Under the pieces are notes generated by a model. The model ran no database searches. It was not told where the DNA came from and saw only the letters and a list, made by a program, of their open reading frames with translations. Source: JAVBJV01 sp031555315 (GTDB lineage: Bacteria; Pseudomonadota; Alphaproteobacteria; Acetobacterales; Acetobacteraceae). Taken from it: DNA of 64,000 bases. The position numbers were made by a program, and so were the translations under genes. Shown here in pieces: positions 16,969-25,908 of the stretch (its first letter is position 1; every line of letters begins with the position of its first letter). The DNA lies in NCBI GenBank assembly GCA_031555315.1, contig JAVBUO010000017.1, positions 20,861-84,860 of the forward strand, given 5' to 3'.

Positions 16969-17619
16969 TCAGGTGTCCATCGGCACCTCGTCCCAGTCGA
17001 TCTGTGCATCCATCACCCATTCCAGCGCCTTGCGCCGCTCGACGATCACGCCGGGCAGAATGTTCTTCAGCTCCGCCGTCCGTCCGGTCAGTTCCGAATC
17101 CCGCACCCACCAGTGCAGGCGGAAATACAGATCCAGCATCCGGAAAACCGCAGCCTGGTCGCGCATCGCCATCTTGTCGGCGAACTTCTCGGGCCCATCG
17201 CCCTGTTCCAGGTTGGGCGCCAGCGATGCCATATAATCCTCGACCCCGCGATCGAACGGCAGGTCCGGCGCCAGCCCGCCGACCCACATCAGCGCCCATA
17301 GCGCCTCGATCGACCAGGACAGGTCGATCAGTTCCTGCCGCGTCAGGTCCGCATTCTTTTTGCGCAGGAGCTGCGTCTCGCCGAGGCTGAGATGTTCATC
17401 CAGACCGTGGTTGTGAATCCAGTCGCGGATAACCGGGACCGGTGCCTCGAAGGCGATATTGTTCAGTGCGTTCAGCACCAGCGCCCGGGCGACGATCTGA
17501 TCGCGGCTGCGCATCTGTGTGCGATCCAGATACGGCAGCCAGTCGCAGATCCGCCCGCCGGCGGCGTTGATCCGCGCTTCGGATTCGGCCTTTACGCGTA
17601 ATGGATCGATCGCTTGCAT
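16969..17619 (-). CDS. DUF4272 domain-containing protein
   Basis: A 216-residue soluble protein. The segments SRDQIVARALVLNALNNIAFEAP and ELIDLSWSIEALWALMWVGGLAP, and the later FRLHWWVRDSELTGR, match what I know of DUF4272 proteins, which are widespread and uncharacterised. It is Trp- and Leu-rich with no signal peptide. The downstream-facing start is 17 bp from the end of the DUF952 gene, so the two (17982 to 16969) probably share a transcript. Confidence 0.8.
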   Translation of the reverse strand: MQAIDPLRVKAESEARINAAGGRICDWLPYLDRTQMRSRDQIVARALVLNALNNIAFEAPVPVIRDWIHNHGLDEHLSLGETQLLRKKNADLTRQELIDLSWSIEALWALMWVGGLAPDLPFDRGVEDYMASLAPNLEQGDGPEKFADKMAMRDQAAVFRMLDLYFRLHWWVRDSELTGRTAELKNILPGVIVERRKALEWVMDAQIDWDEVPMDT

Positions 17620-17634
17620 CGTTATGTGTTTCTT

Positions 17635-17982
17635 TCAAAAACCGTCCGGAAATATATGCGCGCCCTGTGCATCGAGCGGCAGGGGCACCACGCCACGCAC
17701 CGCAGACATCGGCAATGCGCCATACAGATGCGGAAACAGCCCATCCTGGCTGCTGCGTGCAGGTTCCCAGCGCAGCGTCGAGCCTAATGCCGCCGCCTCC
17801 ACCGCCACCAGCAGCAGGTCCGCCACCCCGGCACGGTGCTTCGCGGCCGAGATGCGCACCTGCTCTGCGGTGGAAAAATGCAGGAATCCGTCGCGCGCGT
17901 CATCGGCGCTGCCGCGATAAACCCCCACGCGCTCGGCCGCGTCCCAGTCGGGCTTGCGCACCAGCGTGTAGATCAACGTCAT
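17635..17982 (-). CDS. DUF952 domain-containing protein
   Basis: A 115-residue protein starting MTLIYTLVRKPDWDAAERVG. The core DGFLHFSTAEQVRISAAKH, HRAGVADLLLVAVE and DGLFPHLYGALPMSAVRGVV is diagnostic of DUF952, a family that resembles ADP-ribosyl-binding/transferase-type folds but has no proven activity. The ATG at 17982 was chosen because the in-frame extension up to 18339 is antisense to another likely gene and does not resemble the family. It diverges from the small gene at 18059. Confidence 0.88.
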   Translation of the reverse strand: MTLIYTLVRKPDWDAAERVGVYRGSADDARDGFLHFSTAEQVRISAAKHRAGVADLLLVAVEAAALGSTLRWEPARSSQDGLFPHLYGALPMSAVRGVVPLPLDAQGAHIFPDGF

Positions 17983-18058
17983 CGTTCCCTGCCCGATCAA
18001 CGGCCCTCTGAAACAGATCCGGCTTGCATACCGCCCCTGTTGGCGCGACACATACACT

Positions 18059-18280
18059 ATGTGGGACGAACCGTATCTGGAAACCTGTTGCCGCTCGGCA
18101 CTGCACCGGCTGATCCTCGCCGGAGGGATCGGCCGCCCCGCCGGACTGAAGGACGGCCCCTGCCTGAAGCGCCTGACCCGCATGCAACTGGCCTGCGAAC
18201 GCATCGATGGCCGGTTCGAGATTTCGGCCGAGGGCCGCGCCCGCCATGCCTCGGAAATCCTGAAGATCACTCCGGCGTGA
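18059..18280 (+). CDS. Small hypothetical protein (73 residues)
   Basis: The frame encodes MWDEPYLETCCRSALHRLIL, a Gly-rich turn, then LKRLTRMQLACERIDGRFEI and ARHASEILK. It begins 76 bp from the divergent DUF952 start, has balanced composition and fills the gap before the MurA-like gene, which supports it being real. The second half looks like a small winged helix or helix-strand unit. I do not recognise a named family. Confidence 0.55.
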   Translation: MWDEPYLETCCRSALHRLILAGGIGRPAGLKDGPCLKRLTRMQLACERIDGRFEISAEGRARHASEILKITPA

Positions 18281-18368
18281 GCGAAACGGCAACCACTTAC
18301 ACCGGGTCTGGCCCTGCCCCCGTATCTGCTGCTATGCACGCCGCTTCTGTTTCAGCAGGGCCACCGTC

Positions 18369-19670
18369 ATGACCGATCTGATTGTTCAGGGGGGAACCCC
18401 GCTGAACGGTAATATTTTGCCGTCCGCCAACAAGAACGCCGTTCTGCCGATCCTCTGCGCCACTCTGCTGACGGAAGAGCCGGTCCGCCTGCTGAACGTG
18501 CCCGAGATCACCGACGTCAAGAAAATCCTGGCGTTCTTTCTGACCCTGGGCAGCAAGGTCGAGGTAGACTTCACAACCGGTGTGCTCGACCTGCACCACA
18601 CCAACCTGACGTTCGATCCGCAGGTGAATACGCTGCCGCAGGCGATGCGGTCGTCGGTCATGCTGGTGCCGCCGCTGCTGTTCCGCTTTGGCGCGGCGAT
18701 CATCGAGGACGACATCAAGGGCTGTTCGCTGGGTGTGCGCGAGATCGACCCGCATATCGAGATCTTCCACGGCTTCGGCGCCACAGCCGAAGTGTTTCCT
18801 GATGCCGTGCGCATCCGCAGCAACGATGCACTGACCGCCACCCATGCGTGGCCCGACTATGCATCGGTGACCGGAACCGAGAACTTCGTCCTGTGCGCCG
18901 CCATTGCGCGCGGCACGTCGACACTGACCAACGCCGCGTCCGAACCGCATGTGCAGGAATTCTGTTCGTTCATGGCAATGCTGGGGGCGCGCATCAACGG
19001 CGCCGGCACGTCGCGGCTCGAGGTCGAGGGGGTCGACCGGCTGCGCGGCGGCGAATTCCGCTTCACCGAGGATTTTCACGAAGTCGCCACCTTCCTGGCG
19101 CTGGGGGCGATGACCGGCGGCGCAGTGCGGGTGAAAAACGCGCGCCCCGACCATTTCCCGCTGATCGACCGCACCTTCGCGAAATTCGGCGTCAACGTCG
19201 TCCACCAGGACGGCTGGTCGACGACCGAGGTGAAAGACGGTCTGCACGTGCGCTCTCCCTTCACCCAGAACATCCTGCAAAAGGTCGAGGCAGCGCCGTG
19301 GCCTTATCTGCCCGCCGACCTGTTGCCGATTTTCGTCGCACTCGGCGTGAAGGCCGAGGGGAACGTGATGTACTGGAACAAGGTGTACGAAGGCGCATTG
19401 GGCTGGTCGGGCGAACTGTCGAAGTTCGGCGCGCACGCCACGCTGTGCGATCCGCACCGGCTGATCGTGTTCGGCGGCAAGGCGCTGATTCCGGCCGAGG
19501 TGGAAAGCCCCTACATCATCCGTGTGGCGATCGCCCTGATGATGATCGCCACCAGCATCAAGGGCCGATCGGTGATCCGCAACGCGCTGCCGATCCAGCG
19601 CGCCCATCCGCACTTCGCGCAGAACCTGCGCGCACTGGGCGCCGATGTGGCGTGGAGCCAGTCGGAATAA
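18369..19670 (+). CDS. MurA-like UDP-GlcNAc 1-carboxyvinyltransferase family protein
   Basis: A 433-residue member of the EPT/MurA family. The N-terminal substrate motif SANKNAVLPILCATLL matches the KN pair of MurA, and KGCSLGVREIDPHI holds the active-site Cys loop in a divergent form (usually GC-IG-RPVDLH). The second half carries ADLLPIFVALGVKAEG and GWSGELSKFGA. Canonical MurA makes the first committed peptidoglycan precursor. Here the sequence drifts from MurA in several loops (TLPQAMRSSVMLVPPLLFRF), so it could be the housekeeping enzyme or a paralogue with another sugar-nucleotide substrate. It ends 3 bp before the phage-type cassette. Confidence 0.8.
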   Translation: MTDLIVQGGTPLNGNILPSANKNAVLPILCATLLTEEPVRLLNVPEITDVKKILAFFLTLGSKVEVDFTTGVLDLHHTNLTFDPQVNTLPQAMRSSVMLVPPLLFRFGAAIIEDDIKGCSLGVREIDPHIEIFHGFGATAEVFPDAVRIRSNDALTATHAWPDYASVTGTENFVLCAAIARGTSTLTNAASEPHVQEFCSFMAMLGARINGAGTSRLEVEGVDRLRGGEFRFTEDFHEVATFLALGAMTGGAVRVKNARPDHFPLIDRTFAKFGVNVVHQDGWSTTEVKDGLHVRSPFTQNILQKVEAAPWPYLPADLLPIFVALGVKAEGNVMYWNKVYEGALGWSGELSKFGAHATLCDPHRLIVFGGKALIPAEVESPYIIRVAIALMMIATSIKGRSVIRNALPIQRAHPHFAQNLRALGADVAWSQSE

Positions 19671-19673
19671 CGC

Positions 19674-21116
19674 CTATCGCCCGCGCCACCCCGGCCGCGT
19701 GATGCGGGGCGGATAGCGCGGCAGCCGCGCCGGTTCGGCCAGCAGCGCGCCCGCCACGGCATCCAGCGCATCGTCCTTCACCGATACCGCGCCTGGTTTC
19801 CAGGCGCGCATCTCGGCCGGAAAGTCGCTCTCGAACACCGACGTATGCGCATACAAACGCCGCGCCGCCAGCACCGGATCGAATGCCCCCAGGATGCGGT
19901 CCGCCTTGCGCTGGGTGGATACCGCCTCGCGCACCGCGAACGGAATGCCCATCTTCGATGCCGTGCTGCGCAACAGGTCGGGCAGAAACCGGCCGATGCC
20001 GTTGGTTTCCACATGCACCACCGGCACGAACAGATCGCCCGCCGTCTGCGCCACCAGCCGGCACTGCTGGGTGGCGGGGTCGTGTGCATCGGTTGAATCG
20101 GTGGTCAGATACGAAACGCAGTGCAGAAAACGGTTGCCGTCCGCATCGGCGAACACCACCACCAGCACCGAATGGTCCCCCTGCCCCGGCTTGCCGAACG
20201 CCGGGTCCCACCAGGCCGAACCGGACAGCAGGCGCCGCTCGCCCAGAAACAGCGAGGCCGCGCCATTGGCGGTACGCAGATCCAGCGCATCACGGTACGG
20301 CACGATCAAGGCAGGGTCGAGCCGCGCGGCTTCCAGCTCGACCGGTTGCAGTTGCATCTGGCTGGCAAAACGGCGCGGCCCGACGCGCCGGTGCAATTTG
20401 GCGATCGTCTGGGCATTGAACCGTTCCGGCCAGGCCGACGCACCCGTCGCATCGAGCAGCGGAATTTCGAGCCGCGCATAACCGCGCAGAAACGCATCCC
20501 CGGTCTTCAGATAAAGCGATTCTGCCGTATGCGGCGTGCCGACGTACAGCAGCGTCCCGCCCGGCGTCAGCACGAATTCGGTTTCCGACAGACGTTCACG
20601 CAGCGCCGCGCGCTTGGCTGGCGTACCGGAAGTGTTCGGCACCTCGACATCGTCGCAGACGATCACATCGGCGCGGCAGCCGGTAAAATTGCCCAGAATC
20701 CCCTGCGCCAGCATCGACGGTTCGCGCACCGCACCGCTGCGCTGCACGCTGAACCGATCCGCCGCCCAGGCGTCGCCGCGTTCGGGAAGCAGGTGCGTGC
20801 AGAGCGGGTGGCGTTCAATGATCCGCCGGACCGCCGCGACCATCCGCATCGCCAGTTGCCCCTGCGCCGACAGCACCAGAATCCGTATCTGCGGATTCCG
20901 GTACAGAAGCCACGCGCAGTACAGCCCGACCACCGTGCTTTTTCCGGCACCACGAAACGCCATCAGCAGCAGGCGCGTCTGCCCGCCCGCGAGGCACCGC
21001 ATCAGCCAGTGCGCCATCCGCAGATGCAGCGCCGGCGTCTTCTGTGACAGGCGGCGATTCCAGATCCACAGGAACTCGGCGAAGTTCGCCGCGTGTGTCG
21101 GGGGTAGCTGTGCCAT
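19674..21116 (-). CDS. Phage terminase large subunit, T7 gp19 type
   Basis: The 480-residue packaging motor. The N-terminus NFAEFLWIWNRRLSQKTPAL resembles the start of T7-like DNA maturase B. Walker A is FRGAGKST (54-61) and Walker B is ADVIVCDDVEV (149-159). The RNase H-like nuclease has Asp304 (WWDPAFG), Glu370 (HVETNG) and Asp449/Asp452 (KDDALDAVAG). All key residues are present, so the enzyme looks intact. It is the last gene of the cassette, like gene 19 in T7. Its stop lies 3 bp from the murA-like stop on the opposite strand. Confidence 0.93.
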   Translation of the reverse strand: MAQLPPTHAANFAEFLWIWNRRLSQKTPALHLRMAHWLMRCLAGGQTRLLLMAFRGAGKSTVVGLYCAWLLYRNPQIRILVLSAQGQLAMRMVAAVRRIIERHPLCTHLLPERGDAWAADRFSVQRSGAVREPSMLAQGILGNFTGCRADVIVCDDVEVPNTSGTPAKRAALRERLSETEFVLTPGGTLLYVGTPHTAESLYLKTGDAFLRGYARLEIPLLDATGASAWPERFNAQTIAKLHRRVGPRRFASQMQLQPVELEAARLDPALIVPYRDALDLRTANGAASLFLGERRLLSGSAWWDPAFGKPGQGDHSVLVVVFADADGNRFLHCVSYLTTDSTDAHDPATQQCRLVAQTAGDLFVPVVHVETNGIGRFLPDLLRSTASKMGIPFAVREAVSTQRKADRILGAFDPVLAARRLYAHTSVFESDFPAEMRAWKPGAVSVKDDALDAVAGALLAEPARLPRYPPRITRPGWRGR

Positions 21117-21363
21117 TCTGCTCCTCTTGGCCCAGCGCGCGGCTGGCGGCAGCGATCAGTGCCTCGGCCTGCGTGGTTTCCTCTGCGCCCTGCAACTGGC
21201 GCGCGACTTTCAGAAGATGTTCGACATGATCCAGCGCGGCACGGCAGGCGCGCTGATGTTCCGAGAACGCTTTCGCGTCTCCGACTGGCGCGGGCTGCGC
21301 GGCCAGCAGATGATAATCCGCCATGATCCGCACAGTTGTCGCTTTCACATCGCCGGCCGGCAT
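20815..21363 (-). CDS. Candidate small terminase subunit, overlapping the large subunit gene
   Basis: The frame opens just after the tailspike gene (2 bp gap) in the slot of T7 gene 18. Residues 1-85 form plausible helices (DAKAFSEHQRACRAALDHVE, HLLKVARQLQGAEETTQAEA). The remaining residues lie inside the large terminase gene in another frame and look like shadow translation (rich in Ala, Gly, Asp, Arg). The real product may therefore be shorter, with the stop lost by mutation, or the overlap of about 300 bp may be genuine. The role rests on position, size and helicity, not on a recognised family. Confidence 0.5.
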   Translation of the reverse strand: MPAGDVKATTVRIMADYHLLAAQPAPVGDAKAFSEHQRACRAALDHVEHLLKVARQLQGAEETTQAEALIAAASRALGQEEQNGTATPDTRGELRRVPVDLESPPVTEDAGAASADGALADAVPRGRADAPAADGVSWCRKKHGGRAVLRVASVPESADTDSGAVGAGATGDADGRGGPADH

Positions 21364-21364
21364 C

Positions 21365-23593
21365 TCACGCCTTCACCAGATGCACGCGCAGCGTGGCAGG
21401 CCCGAGATCCAGCGTCGCACCGGTGCGGTTCCAGGCCGTCACCGTGACGATATCGGTCGCACCGACCTGCGCCAGAAACAGCACGCCCGACGTCGCCAGA
21501 CCGAAACCGACCTGCACGAAATCGCCCGGCCGGGCGCCTGTTAATGGCACACTGACCTGCGCCGTGCCGCCCGCCGCGATACTCGGCGGATCCCAGGTGG
21601 TTTCCGCGACGAATGTATCACGCCCGGCAGTGACCGCCTCCGAACCGTGCAACAGCGACGGCGTGCCCGCTGCATTGGTGAACAGATGCAGCGCGCGAAT
21701 CTCGGCATCGGCGTCGCCACGCGCCACGCCGATGATCACCGTGGCGACCGACGCACCGATCCGCACCGCGGGGCGGCGCGTCCAATTGGCGTCCGACATG
21801 TCGGCCGTACTCTGGAACCAGCGTGCCGTCGCGTTCCAGATGAAGGACTGCGCGGACCCGCGCACCAGCGGGGAGGCGGCATCGCCCATCAGGTTTCCCT
21901 GGGCATCGAAACACTGCACGATCAGACGCGCGGGATCCCCGTCCACCGACAAGGCAAGATCGCGACAGGCGCGCACGTCGACCACGAAGCCGATCCCGCG
22001 CGCCACCCCCAGCGTCACACCACGCCCGGTCAGCGCCAGCCCGGTCAGGGCCGGAAAGGCGAAGTCGGACAGTACACGCCCGTTGGCGACCGACGTCGAC
22101 AGACACGCCAGCCCACGAAAGCCGGTTTCCGTGTTGCTCCAGCGTATGGCAGCGTCGCGCAGGCACGGTACCGCGGCGACCAGGCGCGAACAGTCCGCAT
22201 AACCGGCGTTCTGATGCAGCACGCGCATCACCGCCCCGGCGCGCGTCGCACCGGGCGCATAATCGATGTCGAGCAGATAACCCTGGCTCGCCCACGATAC
22301 GTCGTAGACATGATCCTGCGCACCGGCCGTGTGCCGCGCCACATAGGGCGAACACCCTTCCATGCGGATCCCGCGCGCCTGCATGCCGCGGCTGTTGACC
22401 TCGATCAGAAATGGAATGCCTTCCGTCGTGACATCGGCTTGCAGTTCAAAATTCGGCGTGTCGAACGTGTGTCCGTTATGCAGAACATAAGCGCCGGGTT
22501 CCGCCGAGAACCTGACGCCGAACCGCGACATGCCGCGGTTTACATACGAGGCGACGGCAAAATGTCCGCCATAATAACGAACCGCGTTGTTCCATCCCTG
22601 CGCGGTGCCGGTATGCACGTCGAGGCCGATCCGGTTGTTGACCAGACGCCCCAGAAACAGCGTGGAGTTCTGCATGCCGCGCCCATCGCCCAGCGTGCGC
22701 ACGCCGATCGTGTATCCCTCGGCCTGGCGGATCTCCACCTGGCTCGCATCCAGATTGCGCAACACGATGCCGATATCGGCCTCGTCCGACCAGTCGGACT
22801 GCGCCGCGCGCACCACACGCAGGCCGCTGTAGATTTTCTCGCCGTTGCGCACCGCGCCGCCGTCGCCCAGAACCAGCGCCGCATAACCGCCGCCGTCGCT
22901 CTGGATCACGCCGCGCATCAGCAGACCGGCCGCCGCCCCCGGCAGAGTGACGGTATCGCTGATCCGGTACGTCCCTTCCGCAATCTCCAGCACCCGCCCC
23001 TGAAACGCCGCCATCGCACACGCTGCGCGCAATGCCTCGGTATCGTCGGTCACACCGTCACCCACCGCGCCGAAATCGCCCGCATTCAGCCTGCCGGCCT
23101 CGGGCACCGGAACCGGAATGCTGGCGGGATAGGTGCTCAGCCGCCCGGTTGCATCAAACCCCAGCAGTTGCCCGGCGCGATCGGACGGCAGTTGTCCGGG
23201 GTCCGAAAAATCGTCCGGCGCGAGCTGAATCATGCGGCGCGTACTGTCGTGTAGCTGTTGCAGCGCCGCGACCTGGTAATCCAGCTCGTCGTTCAATGCG
23301 CGGGCGCGCAGGATGCTGTTGTCCTGAAAATCCGTCACCCGCATGATCTTCAGATTGCGGCGCAGCGTAATCCGTGCGCCCGCATGGGGCGGCGTGTCGA
23401 ATGTCACGCTGCCGCCGTCGGATTTTCCCGCACCCGCGACCGTATAACCGCCCGACAGGACGGTGCCGTCGATGCGAACCTCCAGATCAACGGCCGCAAA
23501 GATCGGAAAACGGAAACTGAAAACGGTCTGCGTGCCGGAGGCGATATACTGCACGCGCGGTGCGACATCACCGACCGTGATATGAGTGGACAT
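21365..23593 (-). CDS. Tail fibre/tailspike protein with T7-fibre-like N-terminus and pectate-lyase-type beta-helix
   Basis: A 742-residue protein. Residues 1-130 resemble the T7 tail-fibre attachment domain (YIASGTQTVFSFRFPIFAAV, LRARALNDELDYQVAALQQL). After a Pro-rich linker, NAGDFGAVGDGVTDDTEALR (170-189) is the start motif of pectate-lyase-3/tailspike beta-helices. A repeated beta-rich region continues to the C-terminus. Such proteins bind and often degrade surface polysaccharide. It occupies the gene 17 position, before the terminase genes. Confidence 0.88.
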   Translation of the reverse strand: MSTHITVGDVAPRVQYIASGTQTVFSFRFPIFAAVDLEVRIDGTVLSGGYTVAGAGKSDGGSVTFDTPPHAGARITLRRNLKIMRVTDFQDNSILRARALNDELDYQVAALQQLHDSTRRMIQLAPDDFSDPGQLPSDRAGQLLGFDATGRLSTYPASIPVPVPEAGRLNAGDFGAVGDGVTDDTEALRAACAMAAFQGRVLEIAEGTYRISDTVTLPGAAAGLLMRGVIQSDGGGYAALVLGDGGAVRNGEKIYSGLRVVRAAQSDWSDEADIGIVLRNLDASQVEIRQAEGYTIGVRTLGDGRGMQNSTLFLGRLVNNRIGLDVHTGTAQGWNNAVRYYGGHFAVASYVNRGMSRFGVRFSAEPGAYVLHNGHTFDTPNFELQADVTTEGIPFLIEVNSRGMQARGIRMEGCSPYVARHTAGAQDHVYDVSWASQGYLLDIDYAPGATRAGAVMRVLHQNAGYADCSRLVAAVPCLRDAAIRWSNTETGFRGLACLSTSVANGRVLSDFAFPALTGLALTGRGVTLGVARGIGFVVDVRACRDLALSVDGDPARLIVQCFDAQGNLMGDAASPLVRGSAQSFIWNATARWFQSTADMSDANWTRRPAVRIGASVATVIIGVARGDADAEIRALHLFTNAAGTPSLLHGSEAVTAGRDTFVAETTWDPPSIAAGGTAQVSVPLTGARPGDFVQVGFGLATSGVLFLAQVGATDIVTVTAWNRTGATLDLGPATLRVHLVKA

Positions 23594-23604
23594 GCTGTTT
23601 CCTT

Positions 23605-24036
23605 TCAGCTTAGCAGACTGCGCATGGAAGAACCGAAAGACCCTGCGGCGCGCAGATACGGAAGAATGCTTCCATCCTTTTCCAGAAGACTGCGCCGGCC
23701 CGAGACCAGTCTGGCCTGATAGATCACGTCGTCGGCGCCTTCGGCCGCCGCCGCGTCCTTTTTCAGCCCGGACAAAATCGCATCGGCCGACCCGCCGGAC
23801 GCACCGATCCCGGATGCGCCGGCGCGTGCGCGTACAGAAGCCATCGTCCGTTCCAGCGCCGCGCGGCGCTGATATGCGGACTGCGCTTTCTGCGCCGCCA
23901 CCTGCGCTTCCAGCGCGGCGTTATGGGTCGCCGCGGTCTGCGCCGCATGACGTGTCTGGGCTTTCTGCTGTTTGGCCTGCGTGTACAGACCGACCCCGGT
24001 TGCCGCGATACTCGCGACGCTGGCAAGTTGCGCCAT
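23605..24036 (-). CDS. Internal virion protein, T7 gp14-like
   Basis: A 143-residue protein. It starts with a short hydrophobic stretch (LASVASIAATGVGLY), then an Ala/Gln-rich helix (QAKQQKAQTRHAAQTAATHN), then RARAGASGIGASGGSADAIL, a pattern seen in podovirus gp14-like ejection proteins. It lies between nozzle and fibre genes, as gene 14 does in T7. Genes 15 and 16, which encode the large ejection proteins in T7, are absent. Its start overlaps the nozzle-protein stop. Confidence 0.7.
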   Translation of the reverse strand: MAQLASVASIAATGVGLYTQAKQQKAQTRHAAQTAATHNAALEAQVAAQKAQSAYQRRAALERTMASVRARAGASGIGASGGSADAILSGLKKDAAAAEGADDVIYQARLVSGRRSLLEKDGSILPYLRAAGSFGSSMRSLLS

Positions 24037-25907
24037 TAGTCAGCACTCCTGATCTGTGTGGTGACGGAAAGTACCGTCAGGGGCAGAGGCTCCGCGCCTT
24101 CGATGCGCCACAGGGCATGCGAAGCATCGTGCCGCCACCCCAGGGCGCGCATCGAGACATCGCCGCTGACACGTAAAAACGCGGCATCCATTTTCTGTAC
24201 GTCGAACCGCGACAGCGGCACCGTGCGCAACCCGCCCCCGATATCGGCAATCAGCGATGCGGTTTCGTGCAGCCGGAAAGTGATCGAGATCAGCCGCAGC
24301 GGCGCCGCACAGCCGCCTTGCCCGGCAACGGCCGGTGCCAACGGTTCGATGACATGCTTGTATCCAAGCCCGGCCTGGATCACCGAACACGCCGCGTCCA
24401 GTGTCACACGGCCGAGCTTCACGATTTTCTCGCCGACCGGCGCGCCATCGGCGACGATACCGACCGTGCGGTTCTGCAGATGCGCAAGACCGGTCCAGAC
24501 ATCGCGCGGCGTCGCGCTGGAACCATCGATCGCCGCATCGAGGTCGAGTACAGGATCGAAGCGTTCGAGCCGCACGGTTCCCATGCGCGCGACAGTGGCA
24601 TAGACCGTGCCCTCGACCTCGGCCACCGCCAGAAACGATCCGTCGGTTTCCTGGCGCGTCCAGGCGGTGACTTCCTCGGCCCGGTACAGCGTCAGCGTCG
24701 CCATGCTGCCGTCACGCATGACCACGTGCAGCAGGCGGCGGATCTGGTCGTAGGCCATGCCGGTCGGACGGTCGATCAGATGTTCGGCGACCAGCGCCAG
24801 ATCGTTCGCCTGATAGGCCTGCTGCACATCGGTATAGATGAACTCGTGCACCGCCTTGCCGGACCTTGCGCAGAAGATCGTCGAACCGTCGACGTCGACC
24901 GGCGCGATGATCCGGTCCACCGGCGATCCGATCCGCGTCTGCCGGTTCAACTGCACGTTGGCCGGCGTCAGCGGATCGCCGGTCACCATCCATTCGGCAC
25001 CCGAGGTGAAGACCTGCAGATGCCGCCCAGAAAACACCGCCCGGATCGCATTCACCTGGTCCGACATCAGACCGAATTCGATGGCCTCGTCGTCGAGGCC
25101 GTCGCCCAGGTCGAAACTGAACAGATCGCCGGACCGCGACAGCCAGAGCCGGTTCGGCAGATCGCGCGAACCACCGATCACCAGCCGGTCCTGATGAAAG
25201 CACAGGCATACCGGCCAGCCGCGCGCCGCGCTGAACGCCGGTTCGTCCCAGTCGGGAGTTGCTTCGGTGCTTTCCAGCGGATCGATCACCGTGCAGACGG
25301 CGCTAGTCGGCGACGTGACCGAATTGATCCGCAGGCGCTTTTGTGCGATCCGCAACAGGCCACCGGCATGTTGCGGCACGAAGAACGCTGCCGACGCGGT
25401 CACCGTGACCGTGCCGGTCAGCGCATTGGCGTGCAAGGATAGATCGGAAAATCTGTGGAACGGCGCGCCATCCGCCCCCCACGGTGCGATATTCCAAGCC
25501 GTATGACTGTTGCGGGTAATCCTGCGCGGTTGCACTTCGGGATGCGCGACCAGCAACGTGTCGGCCGACTGCGTGCAGGCGAGTTGCGGCAGATGCGCTT
25601 CCTCCCATGGCGTCGCGATGCTGGCGATCTGCACATCGCCCATGAACACCAGCATTTTCAGATGCACGAACACCAGCAGATAGGCCTGTTCGGTGTTGAA
25701 CTCGAACGGCACCAGCCGGGCTGTACCAGGCAGCATCGCCAGATGCCGCAGTCCGGGCCGGCGGGAAACGCCGCCGGTCGGCAGAATGAACACGTTGCGT
25801 AACATCCGCGCGCCATTGTCGTAGGCGCGCAGGTCGCCACGTCCCGCCAGCAACGGCGACAGCTCGCCCGCGGTGAAGCTGGTCTTCAGTATTCTGACCT
25901 GTGCCAT
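24036..25907 (-). CDS. Tail tubular protein B / tail nozzle, T7 gp12-like
   Basis: A 623-residue protein starting MAQVRILKTSFTAGELSPLL. Then comes GARMLRNVFILPTGGVSRRPG, a hallmark of podovirus nozzle proteins. The middle resembles beta-propeller-like repeats (DRLVIGGSRDLPNRLWLSRS, GDLFSFDLGDG, FTSGAEWMVTG). The ATG at 25907 was chosen over 25925 because GAGG lies 6 bases upstream and it starts just past the preceding stop. The protein should form the distal tube through which DNA leaves. Confidence 0.85.
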   Translation of the reverse strand: MAQVRILKTSFTAGELSPLLAGRGDLRAYDNGARMLRNVFILPTGGVSRRPGLRHLAMLPGTARLVPFEFNTEQAYLLVFVHLKMLVFMGDVQIASIATPWEEAHLPQLACTQSADTLLVAHPEVQPRRITRNSHTAWNIAPWGADGAPFHRFSDLSLHANALTGTVTVTASAAFFVPQHAGGLLRIAQKRLRINSVTSPTSAVCTVIDPLESTEATPDWDEPAFSAARGWPVCLCFHQDRLVIGGSRDLPNRLWLSRSGDLFSFDLGDGLDDEAIEFGLMSDQVNAIRAVFSGRHLQVFTSGAEWMVTGDPLTPANVQLNRQTRIGSPVDRIIAPVDVDGSTIFCARSGKAVHEFIYTDVQQAYQANDLALVAEHLIDRPTGMAYDQIRRLLHVVMRDGSMATLTLYRAEEVTAWTRQETDGSFLAVAEVEGTVYATVARMGTVRLERFDPVLDLDAAIDGSSATPRDVWTGLAHLQNRTVGIVADGAPVGEKIVKLGRVTLDAACSVIQAGLGYKHVIEPLAPAVAGQGGCAAPLRLISITFRLHETASLIADIGGGLRTVPLSRFDVQKMDAAFLRVSGDVSMRALGWRHDASHALWRIEGAEPLPLTVLSVTTQIRSAD

Positions 25908-25908
25908 A

